Source: Hordeum vulgare subsp. vulgare (lineage: Eukaryota; Streptophyta; Magnoliopsida; Poales; Poaceae). From it: a DNA stretch of 64,000 nt. The notes under the pieces are model-generated. The model did not search any database. It saw only the letters and a program-made list of their open reading frames with translations, and was not told where the DNA came from. The stretch's first letter is position 1. Every line of letters starts with the position of its first letter. Made by a program: the position numbers and the translations under genes. Positions 10,476-23,762 of the stretch are shown piece after piece. The stretch covers positions 562,298,176 to 562,362,175 of the forward strand of contig NC_058521.1 in the NCBI RefSeq assembly GCF_904849725.1, given 5' to 3'.

Positions 10476-12284
10476 TGTTGGAATTATGCCCTAGAGGCAA
10501 TAATAAATATAGTTATTATTATAATTCCTGTATCGAGATAATCGTTTATTATCCGTGCTATAATTGTATTGAATGAAGACTTATATACATGTGTGGATAC
10601 ATAGACAAAACACTGTCCCTAGCAAGCCTCTAGTTGGCTAGCCAGTTGATCAAAGATAGTCAGGGTCTTCTGACTATGTACAAGGTGTTGTTGCTTGATA
10701 ACTGGATCACGTCATTAGGAGAATCACGTGATGGACTAGACCCAAACTAATAGACGTAGCATGTTGATCGTGTCATTTTGTTGCTACTGTTTTCTGCGTG
10801 TCAAGTATTTGTTCCTATGACCATGAGATCATATAACTCACTGACATCGGAGGAATGCTTTGTGTGTATCAAACGTCGCAACGTAACTGGGTGACTATAA
10901 AGATTCTCTACAGGTATCTCCGAAGGTGTTCGTTGAGTTAGTATGGATCGAGACTGGGATTTGTCACTCCGTGTGACGGAGAGGTATCTTGGGGCCCAAT
11001 CGGTAATACAACATCACACACAAGCCTTGCAAGCAATGTAACTTAGTGTAAGTTGCGGGATCTTGTATTACGGAACGAGTAAAGAGACTTGCCAGTAAAC
11101 GAGATTGAAATAGATATGTGGATACTGACGATCGAATCTCGGGCAAGTAACATACCGAAGGACAAAGGGAATGACATACGGGATTGAATGAATCCCTGGC
11201 ACTGAGGTTCAAACGATAAGATCTTCGTAGAATATGTGGGATCCAATATGGGCATCCAGGTCCCGCTATTGGATATTGACCGAGGAGTCACTCGGGTCAT
11301 GTCTACATAGTTCTCGAACCCGCAGGGTCTGCACACTTAAGGTTTGACGTTTGTTTTATGCGTATTTGAGTTATATGGTTGGTTACCAAATGTTGTTCGG
11401 AGTCCCGTATCAGATCACGGACGTCACGAGGGTTTCCGGAATGGTCCGGAAACGAAGATTGATATATAGGATGACCTCATTTGAGTACCGTAAGGTTTTC
11501 GGAGTTACCGGGAATGTACTCGGAATGACGAATGGGTTCCGGGTGTTCACCGGGTGGGGGGGGGGGCAGTCCACCCCGGGGAAGCCCATAGGCCTTGGGG
11601 GTAGCGCACCAGCCCTTGGTGCGCTGGTGGGACAGCCCAAGAAGGCCCTATGCGCCATAGATAGAAAATCAAAGAGAAAAGAAAAAAAAGGAGGTGGGAA
11701 GGGAGAGAAGGACTCCACCTTCCAATCCTAGTTGGACTAGGATTGGAGGAGGACTCCTCCTCCCCTTGGTGTGCAGCCCTTGGGGCTCCTTGAGCCTCAA
11801 GGCAAGCCTCCCCTCCCTCCTCCTATATATATGGAGCTATTAGGGCTGATTTGAGACAACTTTTTCAAGGCAGCCCGACCACATACCTCCACGGTTTTAC
11901 CTCTAGATCGCGTTTCTGCGGAGCTCGGGCGGAGCCCTGCTGAGATTAGATCACCACCAACCTCCGGAGCGCCGTCATGCTGCCGGAGAACTCATCTACC
12001 TCTCCGTCTCTCTTGCTGGATCAAGAAGGCCGAGATCATCATCGAGTTGTACGTGTGCTGAACGCGGAGGTGCCGTCCGTTCGGCACTAGATCGTGGGAC
12101 GGTTCGCGGGGCGGATCGAGGGACGTGAGGATGTTCCACTACATCAACCGCGTTCACTAACGCTTCTGCTCTGCGATCTACAAGGGTACGTAGATCGGAA
12201 ATCCCCTCTCATAGATGGACATCACCATGATAGGTCTTCGTGCGTGTAGGAAAATTTTTGTTTCCCATGCGACGTTCCCCAACA
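10476..12284 (+). repeat. 5' LTR of Copia-1
   Basis: The LTR is 1,809 bp, TGTTGG to CCCCAACA. A TATATATA box at 11824-11831 follows a GC-rich stretch and precedes the presumed transcript start. Open frames in it are not genes. Confidence 0.95.
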
Positions 12285-13537
12285 GTGGCATCATGAGCTA
12301 GGTTCATGCGTAGATGTAATCTCGACTAGAACACAAAAGTTTTTGTGGGCGGTGATATGCGTCTTGCTACCCTCCTTAGTCTTTTCTTGATTCCGCGGTA
12401 TTGTTGGATTGAAGCGGCTTGGACCGGCATTACTCGTACGCTTATGAGAGACTGGTTTCATCGCTACGAGTAACTCCGTTGCTCAAAGATGACTGGCAAG
12501 TGTCGGTTTCTCCAAATTTAGTTGAATCGGATTTGACCGAGGAGGTCCTTGGATAAGGTTAAATAGCAATTCATATATCTCCGTTGTGGTGTTTGCGTAA
12601 GTAAGATGCGATCCTACTAGATACCCATGGTCACCACGTAAAACATGCAACAACAAATTAGAGGGCGTCTAACTTGTTTTTGCAGGGTATGCTTGTGATG
12701 TGATATGGCCAACGATGTGATGTGATATATTGGATGTATGAGATGATCATGTTGTAATAGATAATATCGACTTGCACGTCGATGGTACGGCAACCTGCAG
12801 GAGCCATAGGGTTGTCTTTAAACTAACGTTTGTGCTTGCAGATGCGTTTACTATTTTGCTAGGATGTAGCTTTAGTAGTAATAGCATGAGTAGCACGACA
12901 ACCCCGATGGCAACACATTGATGGAGATCATGGTGTGGTGCCGGTGACAAGAAGATCGTGCCGGTGCTTTGGTGATGGAGATCAAGGAGCACGTGATGAT
13001 GGCCATATCATGTCACTTATGAATTGCATGTGATGTTAATCCTTTTATGCACCTTATTTTGCTTAGAACGACGGTAGCATTATGAGGTGATCTCTCACTA
13101 AAATTTCAAGACGAAATTGTGTTCTCCCCGACTGTGCACCGTTGCTACAGTTCGTCGTTTCGAGACACCACGTGATGATCGGGTGTGATAGACTCAACGT
13201 TCACATACAACGGGTGCAAAACAGTTGCACACGCGGAACACTTGGGTTAAGCTTGACGAGCCTAGCATGTGCAGACATGGCCTCGAAACACATGAGACCG
13301 AAAGGTCGATCATGAATCATAAGTTGATATGATTAGCATAGGGATGCTTACCACTGAAACTATACTCAACTCACGTGATGATCGGACTTGAGCTAGTGTA
13401 AGTGGGTCATGAACCACTCAAATGACTAGAGAGATGTACTTTTTGAGTGGGAGTTTAGCAAGTAATTTGATTCTGTTAAACTCTAATTATCTTGAACATA
13501 GTCTAAGTCCACTTTGAATATATTTCTGTTGTAGATC
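12285..13537 (+). other. Copia-1 leader with initiator-Met-type primer-binding site
   Basis: TGGCATCATGAGC at 12286-12298, one base after the LTR, corresponds to the TGGTATCAGAGC primer-binding site of BARE-type elements (tRNA-iMet) with changes. The remaining 1.2 kb is an untranslated leader running to the gag ATG. No other gene is seen. Confidence 0.85.
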
Positions 13538-16500
13538 ATGGCTCACGCAACAGTCACCCTGAATTTTAATACATTCCTAGAGAAAGCTAAGTTGAAAGAT
13601 GATGGAAGCAACTTTGTAGACTGGGCTCGTAATCTTAAGTTGATCCTACAAGCTGGGAAGAAGGGTTATGTCCTTAATGTTGCGCTAGGAGATGAACCAC
13701 CCGCTACGGCTGACCAAGATGTTAAGAACGCTTGGTTAACACGTAAGGAGGACTACTCAGTAGTTCAATGTGCAGTCTTGTATGGCTTAGAGACGGGACT
13801 TCAACGTCGCTTTGAGCGTCATGGAGCATATGAGATGTTCCAGGAGTTGAAGTTTATCTTTCAGAAGAACGCCCGGATCGAGAGGTATGAGACCTCCGAT
13901 AAATTCTATGCTTGCAAGATGGAGGAGAATTCGTGTGTCAGTGAACATGTGCTCAAAATGTCTGGGTACTCAAACCGTCTAGCTGAGTTGGGGATTGAAC
14001 TCCCGCAAGAGGCTATCACTGAAAGAATTCTTCAATCACTGCCGCCAAGCTATAAGGGCTTTGAGTTGAACTACAACATGCAAGGGATGAACAAGTCAAC
14101 CGGCGAGTTGTTTGCGATGCTGAAAGTCACAGAGTCTGAACTCCGTAAAGAGCATCAAGTGTTGATGGTGAATAAGACCACTAGTATCAAGAGAAACGGC
14201 AAAGGGAAGAAGGGTAATTCAAAGAAGAGTGGAAAGCCTGTTGCCAATCCGAGGAAGAAACCCAAAGCTGGACCTTAGCCTGAAACAGAGTGCTACTATT
14301 GCAAGGGTATGGGTCACTGGAAGCGCAACTGCCCCAAGTATCTGGCTGATAAGAAGGCGGCCAAAGAAAAATCAGGTATATTTGATATACATGTTATTGA
14401 TGTGTACTTAACCGGATCTCGTAGTAGTGCCTGGGTATTCGATAGCGGTTCTGTTGCTCGTATTTGCAACTCGAAACAGGAACTGCGGAATAGGCGAAGG
14501 CTGGCGAAAGATGAAGTGACGATGCGCGTAGGAAATGGTTCCAAGGTTGATGCAATCGCCGTCGGCACAGTTTCACTTCAGTTACCATCAGGATTAGTTA
14601 TGAACTTGAATAATTGTTATTTAGTGCCTGCGTTGAGCATGAACATTATATCTGGATCTTGTTTATTGCGAGACGGTTACTCTTTTAAGTCAGAGAATAA
14701 TGGTTGTTCTATTTCTATGAGTAACATCTTTTATGGTCATGCACCCAATGTGAGAGGATTGTTCATATTGAATCTTGATAGTGATAATACACATATACAT
14801 AACATTGAGACCAAAAGAGTTAGAGTTAACAATGATAGCGCCATGTTTTTGTGGCACTGCCGCTTAGGTCATATTGGTGTAAAGCGCATGAAGAAACTCC
14901 ATACCGATGGACTTTTGGAGTCACTTGACTTTGATTCACTTGACACGTGCGAACCATGCCTCATGGGCAAGATGACTAAAACTCCGTTCTCCGAAACAAT
15001 GGAGCGTGCCAGTGACTTGTTGGAAATCATACATACCGATGTGTGCGGTCAGATGAGCGTGGAGGCACGCGGCGGATATCGTTATTTTCTCACCTTCACT
15101 GACGATTTGAGTAGGTACGGTTATGTCTACTTAATGAAGCACAAGTCTGAAACATTTGAAAAGTTCAAGCAATTTCAGAGTGAAGTTGAAAATCATCGTA
15201 ACAAGAAGATCAAGTTCCTACGGTCTGATCGTGGGGGTGAATATCTGAGTTTCGAGTTTGGTGCTCACTTAAGACAATGTGGAATTGTTTCACAGTTGAC
15301 ACCGCCTGGAACACCACAGCGTAATGGTGTGTCCGAACGTCGTAATCGTACTTTATTAGAGATGGTGCGATCTATGATGTCTCTTACCGATTTGCCGTTA
15401 TAGTTTTGGGGTTATGCATTAGACACAGCTGCATTCACTTTAAATAGGGCACCATCAAAATCCGTTGAGACGACACCATACGAACTGTGGTATGGCAAAA
15501 GGCCAAAGTTGTCGTTTCTTAAAGTTTGGGGATGTGATGCTTATGTCAAAAAGCTTCAGCCTGAAAAGCTGGAACCCAAAGCGGAAAAGTGCATCTTCAT
15601 AGGTTACCCAAACGAGACAGTTGGTTACACCTTCTATCTCAAATCCGAGGGCAAAGTGTTTGTTGCTAAAAACAGAGCTTTTCTCGAGAAGGAGTTTCTC
15701 TCGAGAGAATTGAGTGGGAGGAAGATAGAACTTGATGAGGTTGTCGAACCTCTCATCCTTCTGGATGGTGGTGCAGGGCAAGGGGAAACCCCTGTCGTAA
15801 CGACGCCGGTTGAGGACGAAGTTAATGATGATGATCATGAAACTCCGGTTCAAGTTCCTATCGAACCACGCAGGTCGACGAGACCACGTGCTGCTCCAGA
15901 GTGGTACGGTAATCCCGTTTTGTCAATCATGTTGTTAGACAACAATGAACCTGCAAATTATGAAGAAGCAATGGTGGGCCCAGATTCCAACAAATGGCTG
16001 GAGGCCATGAAGTCCGAGATAGGATCCATGTATGAAAACAAAGTGTGGACTTTGGAGGTACTACCTCAGGGCCGCAAGGCTATTCAGAACAAATGGATCT
16101 TTAAGAAGAAGACGGACGCTGACGGCAATGTGACCGTTTATAAAGCTCGACTTGTGGCAAAGGGTTTTTCACAAGTTCAAGGAGTTGACTACGATGAGAC
16201 ATTCTCACCTGTAGTGATGCTTAAGTCCGTCAGAATCATGTTAGCAATAGCTGCATTTTTCGATTATGAAATCTGGCAGATGGATGTCAAAACGGCGTTC
16301 CTTAACGGTTTCCTTAAGGAAGAGTTGTATATGATGCAACCCGAAGGTTTTGTCGATCCTTAAAATGCTAACAAGGTATGCAAGCTCCAGCGATCCATTT
16401 ATGGACTGGTGCAAGCATCTCGGAGTCGGAACAAACGCTTTGATGAGGTGATCAAAGCATTTGGGTTTATACAAGTGGTTGGAGAATCTTGTATTTACAA

Positions 16501-17521
16501 GAAAGTGAGTGGGAGCTCTGTGGCGTTTCTAATATTATATGTGGATGACATATTGCTGATTGGAAACAACGTAGAGTTTTTGGAGAGCGTAAAGGATTAC
16601 TTGAATAAAAGTTTCTCTATGAAGGACCTAGGAGAAGCTGCTTACATTCTAGGCATTAAGATCTACAGGGATAGATCGAAACGCCTGATAGGACTTTCAC
16701 AAAGCACATACCTTGATAAAGTTTTGAAGAGGTTCAAAATGGAACAGTCCAAGAAAGGGTTCTTGCCAATTTTACAAGGTACGAGATTGAGTAAGACTCC
16801 GTGCCCAGCAACTGATAAAGATAGAGAGCATATGAGCACCGTCCCCTATGCTTCAGCCATAGGATCTATCATGTATGCAATGATGTGCACTAGACCGGAC
16901 GTTAGCCTGGCCATAAGTATGGCAGGCAGGTTCCAGAGTAATCCAGGAGTGGATCACTGGACGGCGGTCAAGAATATCCTGAAGTACCTGAAAAGGACTA
17001 AGGAGATGTTTCTCGTGTATGGAGGTGACGAAGAGCTCGCCGTAAAGGGTTACGTCGATGCAAGCTTTGACACAGATCCGGACGACTCTAAGTCGCAGAC
17101 CGGATACGTATTTATTCTTCATGGGGGTGCGGTAAGCTGGTGCAGTTCCAAGCAAAGCGTTGTAGCTGATTATACATGTGAAGCGGAGTACATGGCTGCC
17201 TCGGAGGCGGCTAAGGAGGGTGTCTGGATGAAGCAGTTCATGACGGATCTTGGAGTGGTGCCAAGCGCACTGAGTCCAATAACCTTGTTCTGTGACAACA
17301 CGAGTGCCATTGCCTTAGCAAAGGAACCACGGTTTCACAAGAAGACCACACACATCAAACGATGCTTCAACCTCATCCGCGACTACGTCTAAGGGGAGGA
17401 CGTAAATATATGCAAAGTGCACACGGATCTGAATGTAGCAGACCCGCTGACTAAACCTCTTCCACGGGCAAAGCATGATCAACACCAGAACTGTATAGGT
17501 GTTAGATTTATTACAATGTAA
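13538..17521 (+). pseudogene. Copia-1 gag-pol polyprotein, four premature stops
   Basis: A single frame runs from ATG 13538 (MAHATVTLNFNTF) to TAA 17519-17521, about 1,328 codons, near the usual BARE length. Stops interrupt at 14276-14278 (TAG, just before the zinc knuckle), 15401-15403 (TAG), 16361-16363 (TAA) and 17390-17392 (TAA). Order: gag; CX2CX4HX4C knuckle CYYCKGMGHWKRNC; protease WVFDSGS; integrase HHCC (CRLGHIG...CEPC) with D (IHTDVCG), D (LRSDRGGEY) and E (GVSERRN); RT with DETFSPV and YVDD; RNase H with YVDASFD, CEAEYMA and CDNTSAI. No frameshift was found, so point mutations alone inactivated it. The C-terminal VADPLTKPLP survives after the last stop. Confidence 0.93.
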
Positions 17522-17562
17522 TTCACATGGTGATGTGAGGGCTAGATTATTGACTCTAGTGC

Positions 17563-17573
17563 AAGTGGGAGAC
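17563..17573 (+). other. Copia-1 polypurine tract
   Basis: AAGTGGGAGAC lies directly before the 3' LTR start TGTTGG. It is the expected plus-strand primer site, and the same sequence precedes the 3' LTR of Copia-2. Confidence 0.88.
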
Positions 17574-19375
17574 TGTTGGAATTATGCCCTAGAGGCAATA
17601 ATAAATATAGTTATTATTATAATTCCTGTATCAAGATAATCGTTTATCATCCGTGCTATAATTTTATTGAATGAAGACTTATATACATGTGTGGATACAT
17701 AGACAAAACACTGTCCCTAGCAAGCCTCTAGTTGGCTAGCCAGTTGATCAAAGATAGTCAGGGTCTTCTGACTATGTACAAGGTGTTGTTGCTTGATAAC
17801 TGGACCACGTCATTAGGAGAATCACGTGATGGACTAGACCCAAACTAATAGATGTAGCATGTTGATCGTGTCATTTTGTTGCTACTGTTTTCTGCGTGTC
17901 AAGTATTTGTTCCTATGACCATGAGATCATATAACTCACTGACACCAGAGGAATGCTTTGTGTGTATCAAACGTCGCAACGTAACTGGGTGACTATAAAG
18001 ATGCTCTACAGGTTTCTCCAAAGGTGTTCGTTGAGTCAGTATGGATCAAGACTGGGATTTTTCACTCTGTGTGACGGAGAGGTATCTTGGGGCCCACTCG
18101 GTAATACAACATCACACACAAGCCTTGCAAGCAATGTAACTTAGTGTAAGTTGTGGGATCTTGTATTACGGAACGAGTAAAGAGACTTGCCGGTAAACGA
18201 GGTTGAAATAGGTATGCGGATACTGACGATCGAATCTCGAGCAAGTAACATACTGAAGGACAAAGGGAATGACATACGGGATTGAATGAATGCCTGGCAC
18301 TGAGGTTCAAACGATAAGATCTTCGTAGAATATGTGGGATCCAATATGGGCATCTAGGTCCCGCTATTGGATATTGACCGAGGAGTCACTCGGGTCATGT
18401 CTACATAGTTCTCGAACCCGCAGGGTCTGCACACTTAAGGTTCGACGTTGTTTTATGCGTATTTGAGTTATATGGTTGGTTACCGAATGTTGTTCGGAGT
18501 CCCGGATGAGATCACGGAAGTCACGAGGGTTTTCGGCATGGTCCAGAAATGAAGATTGATATATAGGATAACCTCATTTGATTACCGGAAGGTTTTCGGA
18601 GTTACCGGGAATGTACCGGGAATGACGAATGGGTTCCGGGTGTTCACCGGGGGGGGCAGTCCACCCCGGGGAAGCCCATAGGCCTTGGGGGTGGCGCACC
18701 AGCCCTTGGTGGGCTGGTGGGACAGCCCAAGAAGGCCCTATGCGCCATAGATAGAAAATCAAAGAGAAAAGAAAAAAAAAGGAGATGGGAAGGGAGAGAA
18801 GGACTCCACCTTCCAATCCTAGTTGGACTAGGATTGGAGGAGGACTCCTCCTTCCCTTGGTGCGCAGCCCTTGGGGCTCCTTGAGCATCAAGCCAAGCCT
18901 CCCCTCCCTCCTCCTATATATATGGAGCTATTAGGGCTGATTTGAGACAACTTTTTCAAGGCAGCCCGACCACATACCTCCACGGTTTTACCTCTAGATC
19001 GCGTTTCTGTGGAGCTCGGGCGGAGCCCTGCTGAGATTAGATCACCACCAACCTCCGGAGCACCGTCACGCTGCCGGAGAACTCATCTACCTCTCCGTCT
19101 CTCTTGCTGGATCAAGAAGGCCGAGATCATCGTCGAGCTGTACGTGTGCTGAACTCGGAGGTGCCGTCGGTTCGGCACTAGATCATGGAACGGTTCGCGG
19201 GGCGGATCGAGGGATGTGAGGGCGTTCCACTACATCAACCGCATGCACTAATGCTTCTGCTGTGCGATCTACAAGGGTACGTAGATCGGAAATCCCCTAT
19301 CGTAGATGGACATCACCATGATAGGTCTTCGTGCGCGTAGGAAAATTTTGGTTTCCCATGCGACGTTCCCCAACA
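17574..19375 (+). repeat. 3' LTR of Copia-1
   Basis: The LTR is 1,802 bp, TGTTGG to CCCCAACA, with TATATATA at 18915-18922. It matches the 5' LTR throughout with scattered substitutions and small length changes in homopolymer tracts. Confidence 0.95.
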
Positions 19376-19380
19376 AAACT

Positions 19381-19498
19381 GAGGGAAATACTTACTGCTC
19401 CTGTGCTGCATCACCCTTTCCTCTTCAAGGGAAAAACCAATGCAAGCCCAATCTCCGTCAACGTGTCAATTTCTGGCGTTGTTGTTTGAGAAGTAGCA
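19381..19498 (+). repeat. 3' LTR of element A, right part
   Basis: This continues the LTR after Copia-1 (GAGGGAAATACTTACTGC) and ends GAAGTAGCA at 19498. It carries the same internal primer-binding-site-like segment as the 5' LTR, at 19469-19484, so that segment was already part of the LTR when element A inserted. Confidence 0.88.
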
Positions 19499-19503
19499 AA
19501 GGT

Positions 19504-19629
19504 TTTCACGCGAAGATGTCCCAATTCTCACGGATGAATTCGATGAGCGCGCTTTCCTATTTGGGATCCAGACCCGTCCCAATAGTGAACTGCTTGGCTG
19601 AGTCGCCAGGGGTGAAGTCTATAACCTTG
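19504..19629 (-). pseudogene. Gypsy-1 pol fragment upstream of RT, two stops
   Basis: This short block of the same minus-strand frame as 1110-4249 is isolated between element A and the Sukkula LTR. It encodes FTIGTGLDPK, a TAG stop (19557-19559), ESALIEFIRENWDIFA and a TGA stop (19506-19508). In Tat-type elements this is the linker between protease and RT (normally ...DVFAWKPSDMPGIP). Confidence 0.82.
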
Positions 19630-19634
19630 GTATC

Positions 19635-22600
19635 TGTCACGCCCAAGATGCGACCCTATCCTCAATTTGGCACGAGGGCCTCGCCAGGGATAGAAGCGCA
19701 TCTCGTCGTGTCGCAAGAATGGATATCGTTACAAGTACATCTCCTGAAAAGAAGAGATATATATATATAGAATTGGCTTACACTCGCCACAAGCTACATC
19801 AGAGTCACATCAGCACATTACACAATCATCAAGAGTAAGAGCAGGGTCCGACTACGGACAAAAACAAACGACAAAAGAAGAACGACGTCCATCCTTGCTA
19901 TCCCAAGCTGCCGGCCTGGAACCCATCCTAGATCGATGAAGAAGAAGAAGAAGCAACTCCAAATGAACAATCAACGCGCTCGCGTCAAGTAACCTTTACC
20001 TGTACCTGCAACTGGTGTTGTAGTAATCTGTGAGCCACAGGGGACTCAGCAATCTCATTTCCAGAGGTATCAAGACTAGCAAAGCTTAATGGGTGAGGTA
20101 TGGTTAAGTGGTGAGGTTGCAGCAGCGGCTAAGTATATATATATGGTGGCTAACTTACGAGTACAAGAAATAAGAGGGGGGAGATCTACGCATAACGGAC
20201 ATATCTACTGATGATCAAATGAATGATCCTGAACACCTACCTACGTCAGGCATAACCCCACCGTGTCCTCGATCAGAGAAGGAACTCACGAAAGAGACAG
20301 TCACGGTTACGCACACAGTTGGCATATTTTAATTAAGTTAACTTCAAGTTATCTAGAACCTGTGTTAAACAAAGCTTCCACGTTGCCACATAACCGCGGG
20401 CATGGCTTTCCGAAAGCTTTAACCCTGCAGGGGTGCTCCAACTAGTCCATCACAAATTACCACCAGCCGCATAGAAATCCTCAATCACGAAGCTCGCGAT
20501 CTCGTCGGATTCCCTAGTGGGAAACCTCAACTCTAAGATTACCCAAAGCATCACCGGAATCCCGATGCACAAGATATCTCGTCAAAGGTAAAACTAATCC
20601 AGCAAGGCCGCCCGACGTGTCGACGATCCCAATAGGAGTCGCGTACCTCGTTCTCAGGACACGGCGGATGAGCTAGACGTCGGGATCGCTAAACCTCCGG
20701 GTGACCAGAGGGGCGCCGGACATCGCTCAGGTGGGACCAACACTCATGAGGAGCACTGACCCGGGGGTTGATTAAATTATCCTGGGGTTAATTACTCCCT
20801 ATGCAGTTCATTAGTTATTAGGGAAATGTAGTACCAAAGTTTGGCCCTGCCAGACCAACTTTAATCTAAAACGAATTATCAAGGGGGTCCCCATAACAAC
20901 CCCGATCGTGTTAGGAGCGCTCATTTATGGAACATAACACCGGTAGCCGAAACTAAGGGGGCAAAGGTGGAAAAAAACACCAGGCTAGAAAGGCCGAGCC
21001 TTCCACCTTTTACCAAGTATATAGGTGCATTAAATTAAATAGCAATTAATATGGTGATAAGACAAGGAACCCATGTTGTCACATGGAAGCAACTGCACCT
21101 GCAACTAGCAATGCTAACACAGGGTTAAGCAAGCGGTAACATAGCCAATCAGTGGTTTGCTAGGTTGAACAGGTTGAAGGTTATCATGGCATTGTTGAGA
21201 GGCTGAATTTAACACGTGGTAGGCAACGAGACATAACGACAGAAACGATAAACTAGCCTAGCAATGATAGTAATGGTATCTGGGGAAATGATCATCTTGC
21301 CTAAGATCCCGCTTGGAAGAAGAACGACTCCGTGAAGCAGACGAACCGACGTAGTCGAACGGGTCCTCACATCCGACACGCTTGCGGAACTCTATCGAGA
21401 CGGGGAAAACCGGAAACAAGCATCAACACACGGGATTCACTTCACGATGCACAACACATATGAGGCATGGACAGGCTGAATGCAAACAAGTCACGGCAAG
21501 ACAATTCACCCAATCAAACACTACACATCAAGTGAAGTTCAATATGCAACGAGTTGCATATTCATGAAACTCCACGTTAATTATTTAGTTATATCCCGAT
21601 TGGACACACGGAAATATTAAATGTGGTTAAACATGGCAAGAGGTGAAGCGTAATTAAACTACCTATCTATGCATTTTAAATGAGGTCGGAAATGACATAT
21701 AGCATCTCCGAAACGACCTCACATGTTAATTAACAATTCTGTCCAGATCTGATCTAACACAATTAATTAGTTGTTAAACAGCAAAACAAATAGGTTCACG
21801 TGATTCTACGCGTCATTTCAAGCAAACTACACATAGAGATCATCTCCAACGGAGCTACGGATCAAAAGATACAAGCACCGCAAGATATGATGGCATGAAT
21901 TAAACAAAAGGGCACCTTAGCAAAATATCTCGCGAACTAACTTGCTCTAATGCTAAAACTAATAGCACAGAAAAATCCATGGGATTTTTCTACCCCGGAA
22001 ACATATAAAATATATGGGGTTTGCAACACAAAATAATCCCGCACATAAATGCGAGAAAATAACCTATACGCGGGAAAATAAATTACCCGCAAATCCCTAC
22101 ACGTAAAAATACAAATGACCGCTCTAAAATACATGCTAAAATGATTCCTGAATCATGGACATTTAATCTACGGTATACGGGCAGTCCGGACACGCACGAA
22201 AAATTATACGGGTCGGAAACATAATAGGACAGCACGTGTTTCTAGGCATACGGCACGCTAAATGATGTCAAACAATTATGCAAGTTGCACCAACGTATTC
22301 TACACGCAAAACTACGCGAAAAACATATGCTACATGTCGTGATCCGATATATGGTTTAAAACCTACGTACGTTTGAATATCTAAATAATTCCTGGAAAAA
22401 AAATATTCCCAGAAAAACCTAAAACTAAATGGGCCTAATAGGGCGGCGCAGGTAAGCTATACGCCGCTCGGGCGTAACATAGGAGGCCGGGGCTTACCTC
22501 GGCTCTGGGCCGGCTCGGTGGAGGGGAGGAGCTGGTGGGCCGCGGGGCTGGCGAGTCGGGCGAAGCCGGCCTGGTGGGAAGCGCTGCCGGACCGCGAAGC

Positions 22601-23762
22601 CGCTGGGCCGTGGGGCGCTCGAGGCAGACACGCGGGGGTCTCGTCCTCCCGACCGGTCGCACGGAGGCGAGCCGCACCGGCGGCGGATGCTCGCCGGCGG
22701 GACTCGGAGGGGTCCGGCAACCTCGGAGGGGCCTGGATCTGCACGAGCCTGGGGAAGGGGCGACGGAATACGGCGTGGTGGTGCTATAGTCGGCCGGGGA
22801 AACCGATGTGGCGTGGGGATCCGGCGGGGACAGGTGGTGGCCATGGCGCGTAGTTGCTGGCCGGTGACGGGGAAGGCAGCAGGCAGGGTCCGGCGAGGCC
22901 ACTCCGGTGGCAACGGTGGGGCTCCCCGCGGCAATCGGTGAAGAGCTGGGCAGGCGGCGGCCGGCGAGCGTCATGAGGACGGGAGAGGCTCGGGGGGATC
23001 GGGGCGCAGGGAGCTCACGGGGCTGAACGGCGGCGGCGGCGTGATGGGCTCGGCCGGGCCTGATCTGGGCCTGGCAGGCCAGCGCCGCTGGAGGTGGGAG
23101 GAGGGAGCTGGTGGGAGGCGGCTAGGGTTTCGGGGGTAGGCGCGCGGATCCCGAGGCCGAGGGGGTTGGCTGCCTAAAAATGCACACGGGATTATATGTA
23201 GACAAATGGGGGGCTAGGTTTATCGAAATTCCGCCCCGGTTTCAGCCGCGCGGTCGGATTCAACTAATTCCGAATGCGGGACGGACTAAATGGCCGTGTA
23301 GGGTGGTTTACCGGAGACGAGAGGGAAAACGGGCGGCGCGGCAACAATTTTTAAAACACCGATGACCGTCCGACGGTAGACCGAATACGGTGCCGCTACG
23401 GCCGACCGTTCGGGTACCAGACGGACTCCGATCGCGACGAAATTCGACAGGCGGCCTAGCCATATATAAATAATACTGCACGAAAAATCTCAACCTGATC
23501 AGAGAAAGTTTTATACACGCTTTAAAAACAGGGTTACGACGGTGTCGCGGACGCGTGCGAGTGCGGTCGGGCTCAGAACGGACAACAACGGATACTGGCA
23601 ACTACTAACGGATGCAAGTTTTGAAAACGGGCGGCAACGGAGATGCCGATGCAATGCATATGATGCGCATGATGCGATGATGATGTGACAAAAGAAAATA
23701 GGCACACGACGAAAACGGAAAGAGAGGGGAATCTTCTGTAACGTTGGCATCGGGCTGTCACA
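19635..23762 (+). mobile_element. Sukkula-type solo LTR (4.1 kb)
   Basis: The block is 4,128 bp from TGTCACGCCCAAGATGCGAC to ATCGGGCTGTCACA, flanked by GTATC. The first bases match what I remember of the outward-facing Sukkula LTR primer used in Triticeae marker work, and an LTR of over 4 kb fits that family of large non-autonomous elements (recalled, not searched). No second LTR and no interior is present, so it is a solo LTR left by LTR-LTR recombination. It includes AT-rich sequence up to about 22430, a GC-rich island (22440-23160) and a TATATAAATA at 23463-23472. The ORFs in the GC-rich part are overlapping on both strands and not credible. Confidence 0.85.
22440..23160. other. GC-rich island inside the Sukkula LTR
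   Basis: The GC content is sharply higher than the flanks, with long overlapping open frames on both strands, as expected from composition alone. No recognisable domain was found in any frame. It may be the promoter/leader part of the LTR or captured sequence. Confidence 0.5.

Larger units (their letters stand above)
10476..19375 (+). mobile_element. Copia-1: BARE-type Ty1/Copia retrotransposon
   Basis: The element has a 5' LTR (10476-12284), internal region (12285-17573) and 3' LTR (17574-19375), with target duplication AAACT at 10471-10475 and 19376-19380. The LTR start TGTTGGAATTATGCCCTAGA is typical of the BARE/WIS/Angela group. The polyprotein is a single frame with four premature stops, so the copy is structurally complete but not coding-competent. 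LTRs differ by only a few substitutions in the first 100 bp, indicating a fairly recent insertion. It entered the 3' LTR of element A. Confidence 0.96.
4255..19498 (+). mobile_element. Element A: Gypsy-like LTR element with a single gag-like ORF
   Basis: The element comprises a 5' LTR (4255-5793), a tRNA-Asp-type primer-binding site (5804-5818), an internal region to about 9261, and a 3' LTR (about 9262-10475 plus 19381-19498) interrupted by Copia-1. The target duplication is AAGGT. Its only coding remnant is a short gag-like ORF with two stops; no protease, RT or integrase is visible. It must have depended on enzymes from another element (inference). The tRNA-Asp primer type and gag resemblance point to the Athila side of Gypsy. 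The family name is left open. Confidence 0.87.
4250..19503 (+). repeat. AAGGT target-site duplication flanking element A
   Basis: AAGGT is at 4250-4254 immediately before the 5' LTR start TGATAC, and again at 19499-19503 immediately after the 3' LTR end GTAGCA. The Gypsy-1 pol frame continues across the join. This shows that 4255-19498 entered Gypsy-1 as one unit. Confidence 0.93.

Noticed and set aside
11351..11731. 126-codon frame
   Set aside because: Within the Copia-1 LTR upstream of its TATA box; equivalent frames appear in every BARE-type LTR here.
22435..22974. 179-codon and other overlapping open frames on both strands
   Set aside because: They lie in the GC-rich part of a solo LTR, overlap each other on both strands and show no domain; composition explains them.
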